NCBI RefSeq assembly: GCF_900107505.1
Contig: NZ_FNQH01000002.1
Location: 496,001 to 560,000 of the forward strand
DNA from: Trichococcus collinsii
Lineage (GTDB): Bacteria > Bacillota > Bacilli > Lactobacillales > Aerococcaceae
Length of the DNA: 64,000 nucleotides
Direction: 5' to 3'
Shown here piece by piece: positions 7,169 to 15,388 of the stretch. The notes beneath the pieces are model-generated. The model made no database searches. It was not told where the DNA came from and saw only the letters and a program-made list of their open reading frames with translations. The stretch's first letter is position 1, and every line of letters starts with the position of its first letter. A program made the translations under genes and the position numbers.

Positions 7169-10030
7169 TTACTTGATGGAAAGTTCCGGTTCAAACTCCT
7201 GATACAATTCCCAAGGCACTTCCTTTTCCAGCTTGTACTGGATTTCGATCGGTTTTTCATTCCGATGGGACATCGGTGTGATTTCACCGAGATAGATGAA
7301 CTTGGAGGTGACATTATCTATCTGTTTGAATTTGCGGGCAAACAGATGCAAGGTGACGCCTCGGTTTTCGGGATTGACGAAGTCTTGCCCGCGATCCGTA
7401 GCAACCTTTGTGCTATTTGGCGACTCCCACTGAAATTGTTTGGTGCTGATAAATTTATCCTTATAGTTTACCCGTTCCTCTACGTCTTCGCCCTTATGAA
7501 GGTCGACAAAAAAGAAATAATCATTGATCTCATCATTCTTCAGGACGCCTTGTCCCCTGAAAGAAGAATGGGTCTTTTTATAGTTGGACACCAACGCGAT
7601 ATCTCGCATAGTGTATTCCTCGTAGAGTTTCAGATGCGGAATTCCATAATTCAGGGTACCGAAAGCCTTCAAGTAGCGCATCCGTCCGTAATGCAGGATA
7701 TCTGTGATGAAGAAACGAAAGGTCTCATCGTCAAGGATTTTCGTAAACTCTGTTGTCCGGTGCAGTTTCAGGTCGTGATCCAAGGAAACAATAGGTCTCG
7801 TTTTATCCTTTTCTCCTTTATCCGCAAATTCCATTGCCAAGGTGCGGAAGGCATGCAACACAGTGGCATCATCCACTGAATCGACATATTCCAACAAATC
7901 GCTTTTCGCTTCCGCCAACGTACAAGTCTCTTGCGCTAACAAATGTTCCAAAATGATCCATTCATGTGGACGGATCAAAGGCAGCCATTGCGAAAGCGTC
8001 GACAGTATATTCATGAATAAAGGATCTGAAATCAAGGTTTGCAAATATTCATTGTTCTCTTCCACCCTGTTGATAAACTCGAGATAATTTCTCGAGGATA
8101 CCGTTCCTGCTCTGTGAAAATAAGTGACTGGATCGGGAGCAGCGTCTACTTTCAAATAGTCCTGCAATGACCAAGGGATTTTCCCGTTATTCAGGTTCTT
8201 AAACTCCAGATAACTGTTTTTCAAGTATGCCAGACTCGAAAACTTCTCCTTTTCGAGCTGTTCCAGAATCTGTTGTTTGCTGATTTCGTCCAACTGGATA
8301 TGGGTCGCTCCCGGCAAATCCGAGAAATTGCGCTTCACTGACGTTTTGACGCTGTCCTTGTCGTAAAAGCGGCGCCCGTTCAGTGCAATCGCGATCAGGA
8401 AACTTTTGCTGTAGTTGCCGATGAAATCCAAAACCGTCAGGAATTCCTTGTTGTCTTTTTTGCGCAAGCCACGTCCCAATTGTTGTGTGAACACAATGGA
8501 AGATTGGGTCGGCCGCAGCATCATGACCAGATTGACGCCGGGAATGTCGATGCCTTCATTGAAAATATCCACGGTGAAGATCACTTCCAGATCAGAATCT
8601 TCCGCTTCCAGTAGTTTCGTGTAGGCCTCTCTTCTGGTTACTTTATCGCCACCGGATAAGGCGATGCTTGGGATACCTCGTTTATTGAATTCCACCGCCA
8701 TAAATTCTGCATGCGCAATTGTCATACAGAAGCCTAAAGCTTTGCGTTTCAAGCCATCATGCCCATAGTAATTCATTTTTTCGATGATGAAGTCTACCCG
8801 CCGATGAACGCTGAGGCGATCTGCAATTTGATCAGGTCTCAGATTTTCCGCATCCTTTAAGTCAACACCCGATTCATCGGTTATGCCAAAATAGTGAAAC
8901 GGCACCAGTAAATCGTATTCCAAAGCCTCGCGCAACCGAATTTCAACCGGCACATTGTTATCGAACAAGTCAAAGATGTTGCCGCCATCCGTCCGCTCCG
9001 GAGTTGCAGTCATCCCTAAAAGAAACTTGGGATTAAAATGCTCGAGAACCTCCAAATATCTCGGACTAGTCGCATGATGCGCCTCATCCACGATGATATA
9101 GTCGAAATGTCCCGGCTCATATTCTGCATAAATATTCTTCATGCTCTGGATCGTCGCAAACAAATAATCAGCCTGCTGCTCTTTGGATGTCCCGGATAAA
9201 ATGCCGGTCGATTTATCTTTCAGATTGATGATTTTTTTAAAAGATGACATTGCATTATGCAAAATATCTTCACGATGGACCAAGAATAATAGCCGTTCTG
9301 GTTTTGTTTGTTTCACGTCAAAAGCCGCCATATAGGTCTTCCCGCTGCCCGTCGCAGCGATCACTAACGCCTTCTCTTGGTGCTTTTCGCGCAGCCGCAT
9401 CAGTTTTTCCATCGCCAGTTCCTGCATCATGTTTGGTTTGATCGAAGGTCCGCGTGTGAACTGAAAAACCATGGGATATGACTCTTGGACAATGAGGTCT
9501 TTTTTGCGGTCCCTCAAGAAGCTTGTGTAATCGTCGATGAAGGCGTCGTCCAATATTTCACTGCTCTCCCAAATCAGGCTGTAGGCTTCCATGATTTCCG
9601 AGATGAATTCCTCGTCCTCATCGCCGTCCTTGGTGATGATCTGAAGATTCCATTCGATGTTGCTTTTCAAGGCGCTTTGGGTAATATTGGAAGAACCCAC
9701 GATGACTTTGTAATAATCTGTATATTCAAAAATATAGGCCTTAGGATGGAAGCCGGTTTGATGAGTAGCGACAAAGATGCGAGTATCAATATGCTGGAAT
9801 GCCTTTAATCGGGTCAATGCATAGGGTTCTGTAAAATTGAGGTAAGTCCCGGTAAGTATTTTTCCTGACGCACCATTCTCAGCCGCTTTTTGGATCGGAT
9901 CCAGCAATAATTGCAGGCCGGAAAAGTTGATGAAGGCCACGTTTAAATAAAAGCGTTGGCATGTTTCCAACGATTGGACCAATTCATCCAATAAAGTCCC
10001 TTTTTTGCTGTTGGTAATCAACGAATACAT
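7169..10030 (-). CDS. PLD-like nuclease / SF2 DEAD-DEAH helicase / DUF3427 protein
   Basis: A 953-residue fusion. Residues 1-130 resemble a phospholipase D nuclease half with His95-x-Lys97 (GFHPKAYIF) and VGSSNITQSA at 111-120. The helicase core follows: Walker A AATGSGKT (Lys231), DEAH 315-318, GMTATPERTDGG near 339 and QQLGRGLRK (motif VI). The last 180 residues, starting around FRGQGVL, match the DUF3427 pattern. SF2 helicases fused to PLD nucleases occur in anti-phage and restriction-type systems and in repair; this assignment is inference. It starts after GAGGTG. No methylase or partner gene lies beside it, so it would have to act alone. Confidence 0.85.
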   Translation of the reverse strand: MYSLITNSKKGTLLDELVQSLETCQRFYLNVAFINFSGLQLLLDPIQKAAENGASGKILTGTYLNFTEPYALTRLKAFQHIDTRIFVATHQTGFHPKAYIFEYTDYYKVIVGSSNITQSALKSNIEWNLQIITKDGDEDEEFISEIMEAYSLIWESSEILDDAFIDDYTSFLRDRKKDLIVQESYPMVFQFTRGPSIKPNMMQELAMEKLMRLREKHQEKALVIAATGSGKTYMAAFDVKQTKPERLLFLVHREDILHNAMSSFKKIINLKDKSTGILSGTSKEQQADYLFATIQSMKNIYAEYEPGHFDYIIVDEAHHATSPRYLEVLEHFNPKFLLGMTATPERTDGGNIFDLFDNNVPVEIRLREALEYDLLVPFHYFGITDESGVDLKDAENLRPDQIADRLSVHRRVDFIIEKMNYYGHDGLKRKALGFCMTIAHAEFMAVEFNKRGIPSIALSGGDKVTRREAYTKLLEAEDSDLEVIFTVDIFNEGIDIPGVNLVMMLRPTQSSIVFTQQLGRGLRKKDNKEFLTVLDFIGNYSKSFLIAIALNGRRFYDKDSVKTSVKRNFSDLPGATHIQLDEISKQQILEQLEKEKFSSLAYLKNSYLEFKNLNNGKIPWSLQDYLKVDAAPDPVTYFHRAGTVSSRNYLEFINRVEENNEYLQTLISDPLFMNILSTLSQWLPLIRPHEWIILEHLLAQETCTLAEAKSDLLEYVDSVDDATVLHAFRTLAMEFADKGEKDKTRPIVSLDHDLKLHRTTEFTKILDDETFRFFITDILHYGRMRYLKAFGTLNYGIPHLKLYEEYTMRDIALVSNYKKTHSSFRGQGVLKNDEINDYFFFVDLHKGEDVEERVNYKDKFISTKQFQWESPNSTKVATDRGQDFVNPENRGVTLHLFARKFKQIDNVTSKFIYLGEITPMSHRNEKPIEIQYKLEKEVPWELYQEFEPELSIK

Positions 10031-10197
10031 GGCTTCACCTCGCTTGTTTCTTTACTCACCAGTTTATCATACCGATAATATTTTACTAGATCATATCGGA
10101 ATACTTATTCTATATACGCATATCGTATTTGTATCTCTTTTGACCTTTCGAGGTTTATTCTTTTACATCTGCCACCAACTGTTCTAAACTTAAGAAT

Positions 10198-10211
10198 AGT
10201 AAACGTTATCA
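10198..10211 (+). promoter_or_regulatory. Candidate cre (CcpA) site before the aldo/keto reductase
   Basis: AGTAAACGTTATCA matches the cre consensus TGWNANCGNTNWCA at all positions but the first. It lies 18 bp before the start codon, a position where CcpA binding usually represses. Confidence 0.5.
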
Positions 10212-10228
10212 TATCAGGAGGTTATTTA

Positions 10229-11047
10229 ATGACAACTAAAGATGTATTCACTTTTTACAACGGTGTAACGATTCCCTCAATCGGTTTCGGGACATGGCAA
10301 ATCCCCAACGAAGAAGCCTATGAAGCAGTGACGATGGCTTTAAAAAATGGTTATACGCACATCGATACGGCTCATGCTTATCACAACGAAGAAAATGTCG
10401 GAAAAGCGATCCGCGATTTCGGCATTGCCCGCGAAGAAGTGTTCGTGACTAGCAAGTTGCCTGCGCAAATCAAGGATTTCGACGGTGCCTTGCAGCACTT
10501 CGAGGAAACCATGAACAATCTCGGCCTGGATTACTTGGACCTTTACTTGATCCATGCGCCATGGCCATGGGATGAGATCGGCAAGGACTGCACCGAAGGC
10601 AACATCCAAGTCTGGAAAGCCATGGAACAGCTCTATGACGAAGGTCGGATCCGCGCAATCGGGGTTTCGAACTTCTCCATCAAAGACCTGCAAGCGATCC
10701 TGGACAACTGCGACATCGTCCCGATGGCGAACCAGATCCCTTTCTACATTGGCCGCGACCAAAAAGACCTGCTGACTTTCTGCAAAACGCACAAAATCGT
10801 TGTCGAAGCCTATTCGCCTTTGGCTACCGGTGCTATTTTGGATAGCCCGGAAATCAAGCAGATGGCTGAAAAATATGGTGTAACGCCGGCGCAATTATCC
10901 ATCCGTTACTGCTTGGAGAAGGATACCTTGCCTTTGCCGAAGTCCACACATGAAGCGCGCATCATCGAGAATGCGCAACTGGATTTCACCATTTCGCCGG
11001 AAGATGTGGCCATTCTGGATGCCATGAAGGATGTCCGCGCAAATTAA
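10229..11047 (+). CDS. Aldo/keto reductase
   Basis: A 272-residue NADPH-dependent carbonyl reductase with a TIM-barrel fold. The catalytic tetrad is Asp46, Tyr51, Lys76 and His109, seen in THIDTAHAYHNEE, VTSKLP and LIHAPWPW. The C-terminal part has LPKSTHEARIIENA, the cofactor-phosphate loop. The family reduces aldehydes, methylglyoxal and 2,5-diketogluconate-like compounds; the substrate is open. The start follows AGGAGG, and a cre-like site precedes it, so glucose control is possible. Confidence 0.92.
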   Translation: MTTKDVFTFYNGVTIPSIGFGTWQIPNEEAYEAVTMALKNGYTHIDTAHAYHNEENVGKAIRDFGIAREEVFVTSKLPAQIKDFDGALQHFEETMNNLGLDYLDLYLIHAPWPWDEIGKDCTEGNIQVWKAMEQLYDEGRIRAIGVSNFSIKDLQAILDNCDIVPMANQIPFYIGRDQKDLLTFCKTHKIVVEAYSPLATGAILDSPEIKQMAEKYGVTPAQLSIRYCLEKDTLPLPKSTHEARIIENAQLDFTISPEDVAILDAMKDVRAN

Positions 11048-11057
11048 ATAACCAACA

Positions 11058-11105
11058 AAAAAATCCTTAAAATGGGTATAAACGCCCATTTTAAGGATTT
11101 TTCTA
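11058..11105 (+). terminator. Terminator of the aldo/keto reductase gene
   Basis: AATCCTTAAAATGGG pairs with CCCATTTTAAGGATT, with a T-rich tail. Confidence 0.85.
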
Positions 11106-11156
11106 TTTTTATAGATGATAATTTTTACGAAAAACAGCAATCAACGCGAGTGCGCA

Positions 11157-11286
11157 GCTCCGGTGAGGTGCACGCTCCCCGGAGTACTTCGGTAACTTTC
11201 TGCCGCAACTCCGGCGAGGCTGCGCTCGTCGGAGGACGCAAACGGAATGTTGGCCGAACTCCTGTGAACAGTGCCTTCGCAGGAGC
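11157..11286. repeat. Three-hairpin intergenic repeat, copy 1
   Basis: About 130 bp with three imperfect palindromes whose ends are CTCCGG or CTCCTG and CGGAG or CAGGAG, separated by linkers of about 20-25 bp. The middle unit is ACTCCGGCGAGGCTGCG followed by CTCGTCGGAGGA. Copies 2 (21006-21133) and 3 (53095-53225) have the same order, spacing and orientation. It lies between two convergent genes and their terminators and encodes no convincing protein. Confidence 0.8.
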
Positions 11287-11344
11287 TGGGGCCCCCGCTG
11301 GCCTCAAAACCTTCGCAAAGACAATTACCGGACAATCGAAAAAA

Positions 11345-11395
11345 ACAAAGAACCGAGCGTCTGCCTCCCTATGAGGCCGACACTCGGTTCTTTCA
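11345..11395 (-). terminator. Terminator of the Gfo/Idh oxidoreductase gene
   Basis: AAAGAACCGAGCG... and ...CACTCGGTTCTTT form a stem closed by GCCTC/GAGGC, just after the stop codon at 11408, with T-rich sequence on the minus strand beyond it. Confidence 0.75.
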
Positions 11396-11407
11396 CTATC
11401 ATACTCT

Positions 11408-12424
11408 TTAAACCATACCCGCTATCCCTGTTTCGATGATTTCCATCTGCAGCAAAGTCTGCTCGTCCTTGGTGACTTTTTCTGCACCGTTCACGATTGC
11501 GTTGTACAGATCATCATAGACTCTGGCGTAATCGCCTTTCTCGGAGACAACCTTTTCTTCATGGTATACGCCTTCATCATCCATGTACGTCAGAACCCCG
11601 TAATGTTCAGGAAGGTCGACACCGAAATCGGAATTGTTCGGCATGTGGAAAAGTTTCAGATGTTCTTCTTGACGGTCTCGGGTCTGTTTCACGAACATGC
11701 CCTTCTTCCCGTATGCGACAAAACTCGGACGCTCTTTCAGTCTGAAGAAGCTAGATTTGATGGAAACCTTCAGATTCTGATAGTGGAAATCCAAATCGAA
11801 ATAATCGTTCATCCGGCCTGGCCCCAACAATTGCCGCACATCATAATGGATTTTGTCAGGTTTGCCGAAATAGGAAAGGACCTGATCGATGGTATGGCTG
11901 CCGATTCCGTACAGGTAGCTGGTATCCTTGGTGAAGCTGTCGATAGACAAGGGAATTTCCGGGCGATAGTAATCGATTGCTATCTCGACTTCCAACAGAT
12001 CGCCTATTTTGCCGCTTTCGATGACTTTCTGCGTCGTCAGGAAGTCCGAATCATAGCGTCTGTTCTGATAGCATTGGACCAGCAATCCTTTTTCTTTCGC
12101 GTATGCAAAAATGGCAGCCGCTTCTTCGGAAGTTGCCATGAAGGGTTTTTCGACCAACACATTTTTGCCGTGGTCCAAAGCTTGTTTGGCGAACTCGTAG
12201 TGGGAATTCGTATGAGTGCAGATCACCACCAACTGGATGTCATCATCCTCCAGCACATCCGCAATATCCCCAGTGTAGTGGATGCCCTCGATTTTTTCCC
12301 AATCGCTCTTCTCCGGATTCCGGCTATAGATAGTTTTGACCTTGATGTTGCTTCTTGATAAAGAAAATGGCAGATGATAACGGTTCGTGCTCTTTCCGTT
12401 TCCGATGTATCCGATTGTCAGCAT
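11408..12424 (-). CDS. Gfo/Idh/MocA family NAD(P)-dependent oxidoreductase
   Basis: A 338-residue dehydrogenase with an N-terminal Rossmann fold (GYIGNGKSTNRYH, residues 5-17) and the family's catalytic-lysine motif VEKPF at 91-95. The C-terminal half has the substrate-binding alpha/beta fold with YGIGSHTIDQVL, where the His is a usual catalytic residue. Relatives act on sugars and inositols; the spacing of the first motif is like YhhX/YvaA-type members. The start follows AGGGGGAAG. No sugar pathway genes are adjacent, so the substrate is unknown. Confidence 0.85.
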   Translation of the reverse strand: MLTIGYIGNGKSTNRYHLPFSLSRSNIKVKTIYSRNPEKSDWEKIEGIHYTGDIADVLEDDDIQLVVICTHTNSHYEFAKQALDHGKNVLVEKPFMATSEEAAAIFAYAKEKGLLVQCYQNRRYDSDFLTTQKVIESGKIGDLLEVEIAIDYYRPEIPLSIDSFTKDTSYLYGIGSHTIDQVLSYFGKPDKIHYDVRQLLGPGRMNDYFDLDFHYQNLKVSIKSSFFRLKERPSFVAYGKKGMFVKQTRDRQEEHLKLFHMPNNSDFGVDLPEHYGVLTYMDDEGVYHEEKVVSEKGDYARVYDDLYNAIVNGAEKVTKDEQTLLQMEIIETGIAGMV

Positions 12425-12535
12425 ACTTCTTCCCCCTAAATGATTGTATCTTCTCTCTATATTGTAGCGGTATATATCTGAATGTAAACTAATCCGGGCT
12501 GAATTGGTACAAAAGTGCGCCCTTTTTTTGATTGA

Positions 12536-12565
12536 GCGCTGCCTTTTGGACCAAATGTTCAGCGC
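12536..12565. other. Nested palindromes in a 357-bp intergenic region
   Basis: GCGCTG (12536-12541) pairs with CAGCGC (12560-12565), and TTTGG-A-CCAAA lies in the middle (12545-12555). The small inner loop argues for protein binding rather than an RNA hairpin. It is about 70 bp upstream of the promoter at 12632. The rest of 12425-12631 shows nothing else I can name. Confidence 0.35.
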
Positions 12566-12631
12566 AGATTGTTCCGTTTGTGTATTTCCTGTTGCAATAT
12601 TAGTGGATTTTAGTAAAGTTGAAAATAAATA

Positions 12632-12682
12632 TTGTGAGAGTCGCTCCCGCCCTGTATAATTAAATGTAAGTTACCGTTTACA
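12632..12682 (+). promoter_or_regulatory. Promoter with downstream cre-like site for the DUF1576 gene
   Basis: TTGTGA (12632-12637), 17 bp, TATAAT (12655-12660). The expected start of transcription falls near 12667. AGTTACCGTTTACA (12669-12682) matches the cre consensus at 13 of 14 positions and lies just at and after the transcription start, a classical position for CcpA repression. Confidence 0.65.
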
Positions 12683-12781
12683 TGAGTTTGTCAGATTGGG
12701 TTCTTTCCGTAGCGACAAACAGCAATTTCCATACTCTATTTTCATTCACCAGTTTCAACACTATAAGATTGGGGGACACTA

Positions 12782-14122
12782 ATGATACAGAAAAGACAGC
12801 CTACTATGAGTGGCGCAGAGGAACTCTACGAGCGATTAAAATTTGGGTTATTGGCCGGCTTCGCCTTATTGATGGGCGGTGTGGCTTTCCTGTTCAACAG
12901 CCCTCACGAAATTTATGAAGGCAACCTCACCATCCTGGCCTCTCCTGCTAACCTGTTTACGGATTACATGGCTTTGACGAACGTTGGAGCAGCCTTGTTT
13001 AACGTTGCCTTGATGACTTTGCAGGCTCTTTGGATTGTCCGGATGGCGGATGCCAAGATTAACGGTCCGGTCATAGCCGGCATTTTGACGATTGCGGGAT
13101 TCGCTTTTTTTGGAAAGAACTTATTCAATTCCATGCCGATCAGCATTGGTGCCTTCGCATATGCAAGAGTCACAAAAGTACCGATGCACAAATCGTTGCT
13201 GGCTGCCCTTTTCGGAACAGCATTGGCACCATTGGTCAGTGAACTCTCCTTCAGCCTCGGCATTGGTCAACCCTATGGTGTGCTTCTGGGGCTGGGCGCC
13301 GGTTTCATTTCCGGCTTCCTGATCCCGCCCTTGGCGCATCATTTCGTTACCTTCACAAGAGGATTCAGCCTCTATAACGTCGGCTTCACCTGCGGCATCA
13401 TCGGAACGGTCTTCATCTCTTTGATGCGCAACTTCGGCTTCGAGATCAAAACAGCAAATATCCTTGCCAGCGGCTACAATGGTCCATTTTCAGTGATGCT
13501 CTTTACATTGTTCAGCGGTATGTTCCTGCTTGGTTTATGGCTTAACGGGTGGAGCTTCAAGGGTTTGAGGCGGATCATGCGCCATTCGGGCCAATTGTCC
13601 ACTGATTACCTGGAACTGGGCGGTTTAGGTGCAACGCTCATCAACATGTCTTTTCTTGGATTCCTGTCTACGACTTACATTCTGCTGATGGGTGGAGAAA
13701 TCAACGGTCCCGTTTTGGGCGGAATCTTCACAGTCATCGGTTTTGGAGCCTTCGGAAAAAACGTCAAGAATGTCCTGCCAATTCTGATTGGGGTCACTCT
13801 GATGGGTCGGCTCAACTATCAGGACAATCAGTCCACTATCGTGCTGATATCGGCACTTTTCGGTACAACCTTGGCGCCGCTGGCTGGTCGCTATGGGAAC
13901 ATAGCGGGCATCATCGCCGGAGCTATGCATCTGACGTTGGTCATGAATATCGGCTATCTCCATGGCGGCGTCAACCTCTACAATAATGGTTTTTCGGGCG
14001 GACTCGTCGCGTCGATATTGGTTCCGATCCTGGAAGCATTCCACCTTCACCGGGCCAACCAACGCGCTTTGCGTGGGCCAGTCGATCCGGCTGATGAAGT
14101 AGAGGTTGAACACACCAAGTAA
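12782..14122 (+). CDS. DUF1576 integral membrane protein
   Basis: A 446-residue protein rich in membrane segments that matches the DUF1576 family pattern; its function is not established. It contains an internal direct duplication: INGPVIAGILTIAGFAFFGK (about 103-122) recurs as INGPVLGGIFTVIGFGAFGK (about 309-328), and both repeats continue to an AALFGTALAPL / SALFGTTLAPL segment. This two-repeat layout is typical of transporters, so a transport role is a reasonable guess. The start follows GGGGGA. A good promoter and a cre-like site suggest carbon catabolite control. Confidence 0.8.
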   Translation: MIQKRQPTMSGAEELYERLKFGLLAGFALLMGGVAFLFNSPHEIYEGNLTILASPANLFTDYMALTNVGAALFNVALMTLQALWIVRMADAKINGPVIAGILTIAGFAFFGKNLFNSMPISIGAFAYARVTKVPMHKSLLAALFGTALAPLVSELSFSLGIGQPYGVLLGLGAGFISGFLIPPLAHHFVTFTRGFSLYNVGFTCGIIGTVFISLMRNFGFEIKTANILASGYNGPFSVMLFTLFSGMFLLGLWLNGWSFKGLRRIMRHSGQLSTDYLELGGLGATLINMSFLGFLSTTYILLMGGEINGPVLGGIFTVIGFGAFGKNVKNVLPILIGVTLMGRLNYQDNQSTIVLISALFGTTLAPLAGRYGNIAGIIAGAMHLTLVMNIGYLHGGVNLYNNGFSGGLVASILVPILEAFHLHRANQRALRGPVDPADEVEVEHTK

Positions 14123-14153
14123 CAGAAATAATTAGCCTGGTTTTCCAGAAAAC

Positions 14154-14207
14154 AAAAACGATGCCTTATGAACGGAGTAAACTCGTTCATAAGGCATCGT
14201 TTTTTAC
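14154..14207. terminator. Bidirectional terminator
   Basis: AAAACGATGCCTTATGAACG pairs with its complement ending in CATCGTTTTTT. It serves the DUF1576 gene and the convergent TauE/SafE gene, whose stop codon is at 14210. Confidence 0.9.
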
Positions 14208-14209
14208 TT

Positions 14210-14950
14210 TTAGATGAACAAACGGATTGCCGCAATCGCGGTCATGCTCATGATGATGCGTTTGTACCACACTTCGTTTATCTTCCTGACGAAAGTAATT
14301 CCCACCCAACTGCCGAATGCGATGAACGGAATCACCAGCAGCATGTACCGGAGCGTTCCCCAAGTGACGGTGCCCCACATGAAGATATGGAAAGGCAATT
14401 TCACAATGTTCATCAGCAGGAAGAACCAGGCTGTTGTTCCGATCATCTTATTCTTGGAGATGTCTTGCGACAGCAAATAGACGTTGAAAATTGGCCCCGC
14501 CGCATTCCCGACCATCGAAGAAAAGCCACTGACAGCCCCGACCATCCAGTGGAAGATTGGATTTTTCGGAAGCGGTAAAACCCTTTTGGCCACCTCTCTG
14601 TAGACCAACAGCCCCAAGCAAATCAACACGACGATACCCAATAAAGCTTTAAACTGTTTGTCATCGAGATAATTGCCTGTGATGGCTCCTATGGCGATGC
14701 CAATTACGGCTGCGGGCAACAATTTCAGGACGTCACTGAATTTACCTTGTTTTCCGTACTGAAAGATGGCGATCAGATCCCCCAGCATCAGCATAGGTAA
14801 CATAATGCCGGCTGACGCCTTACCGCCGAACAGAACGGCAACGAGTGCCACTGCCGGTATTGTCGCACCTTGTATGCCTGTTTTCGAAAAACCGATTATG
14901 ATTGCGGCAATAATCAACATTACCCATTCAATCCCGTTCAAACCCATCAT
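14210..14950 (-). CDS. TauE/SafE family membrane permease
   Basis: A 246-residue protein with about seven or eight hydrophobic segments and the family signature near the N-terminus, IIAAIIIGFSKTGIQGA, repeated in the second half as VGAVSGFSSMVGNAAGP. The family exports sulfite, sulfoacetate or related anions, or imports sulfur compounds. Two ATG codons lie at 14950 and 14947; GGAGGAGG is 11-14 nt upstream. No sulfur metabolism gene is next to it, so the substrate is open. Confidence 0.85.
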   Translation of the reverse strand: MMGLNGIEWVMLIIAAIIIGFSKTGIQGATIPAVALVAVLFGGKASAGIMLPMLMLGDLIAIFQYGKQGKFSDVLKLLPAAVIGIAIGAITGNYLDDKQFKALLGIVVLICLGLLVYREVAKRVLPLPKNPIFHWMVGAVSGFSSMVGNAAGPIFNVYLLSQDISKNKMIGTTAWFFLLMNIVKLPFHIFMWGTVTWGTLRYMLLVIPFIAFGSWVGITFVRKINEVWYKRIIMSMTAIAAIRLFI

Positions 14951-15388
14951 TCTGGTATATGCCTCCTCCTGTGATTCCTTTCATTTTACCGATTATCACA
15001 AAAAATGACAATGACTCAGGGACCACAATCCAGAAAACGCTTAATCCCTTTACCCAATTGAAAAAAAGTGCTCGTTAATTGGGTTTGGCGGGCATCCAAA
15101 CCTCGCAATTACCCTCAAAAAGTGTTAAAATGTAACCAAAGACGAATGCCCGCAGTGACTGTTTCCCCCACCCATCGCTCTTCAACGAGCCCACTTTTGT
15201 CTTCACCACCTATGTAATCGCCTTCAAATCTAGACTTCTGACTACTATACAAGGTATTTCCACCTCCAAGAGACTTTCTGGAACACGTTCGACTGTGCAT
15301 CAAGATGGCCTTTCTTTGTATATTTTTCAGATCCATCACCTTTCTTGCGCCCAAAACTCAAAAAAATTTGTAAAGGGTGTGACACACC
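14951..15388. other. 438-bp intergenic region between divergent genes
   Basis: It must hold the promoters of the TauE/SafE gene and the ROK regulator, but no clear -35/-10 pair stands out. A 7-bp inverted repeat, CCCAATT (15053-15059) and AATTGGG (15077-15083), may be an operator, possibly of the ROK protein. Short open frames here have no ribosome binding site and no recognisable product. Confidence 0.5.

Noticed and set aside
15031-15046. cre-like GAAAACGCTTAAT in the TauE/ROK gap
   Set aside because: It differs from the cre consensus at three key positions.
15115-15354. 79-codon minus-strand frame in the TauE/ROK intergenic region
   Set aside because: No ribosome binding site, promoter or recognisable sequence; it overlaps the ROK upstream region.
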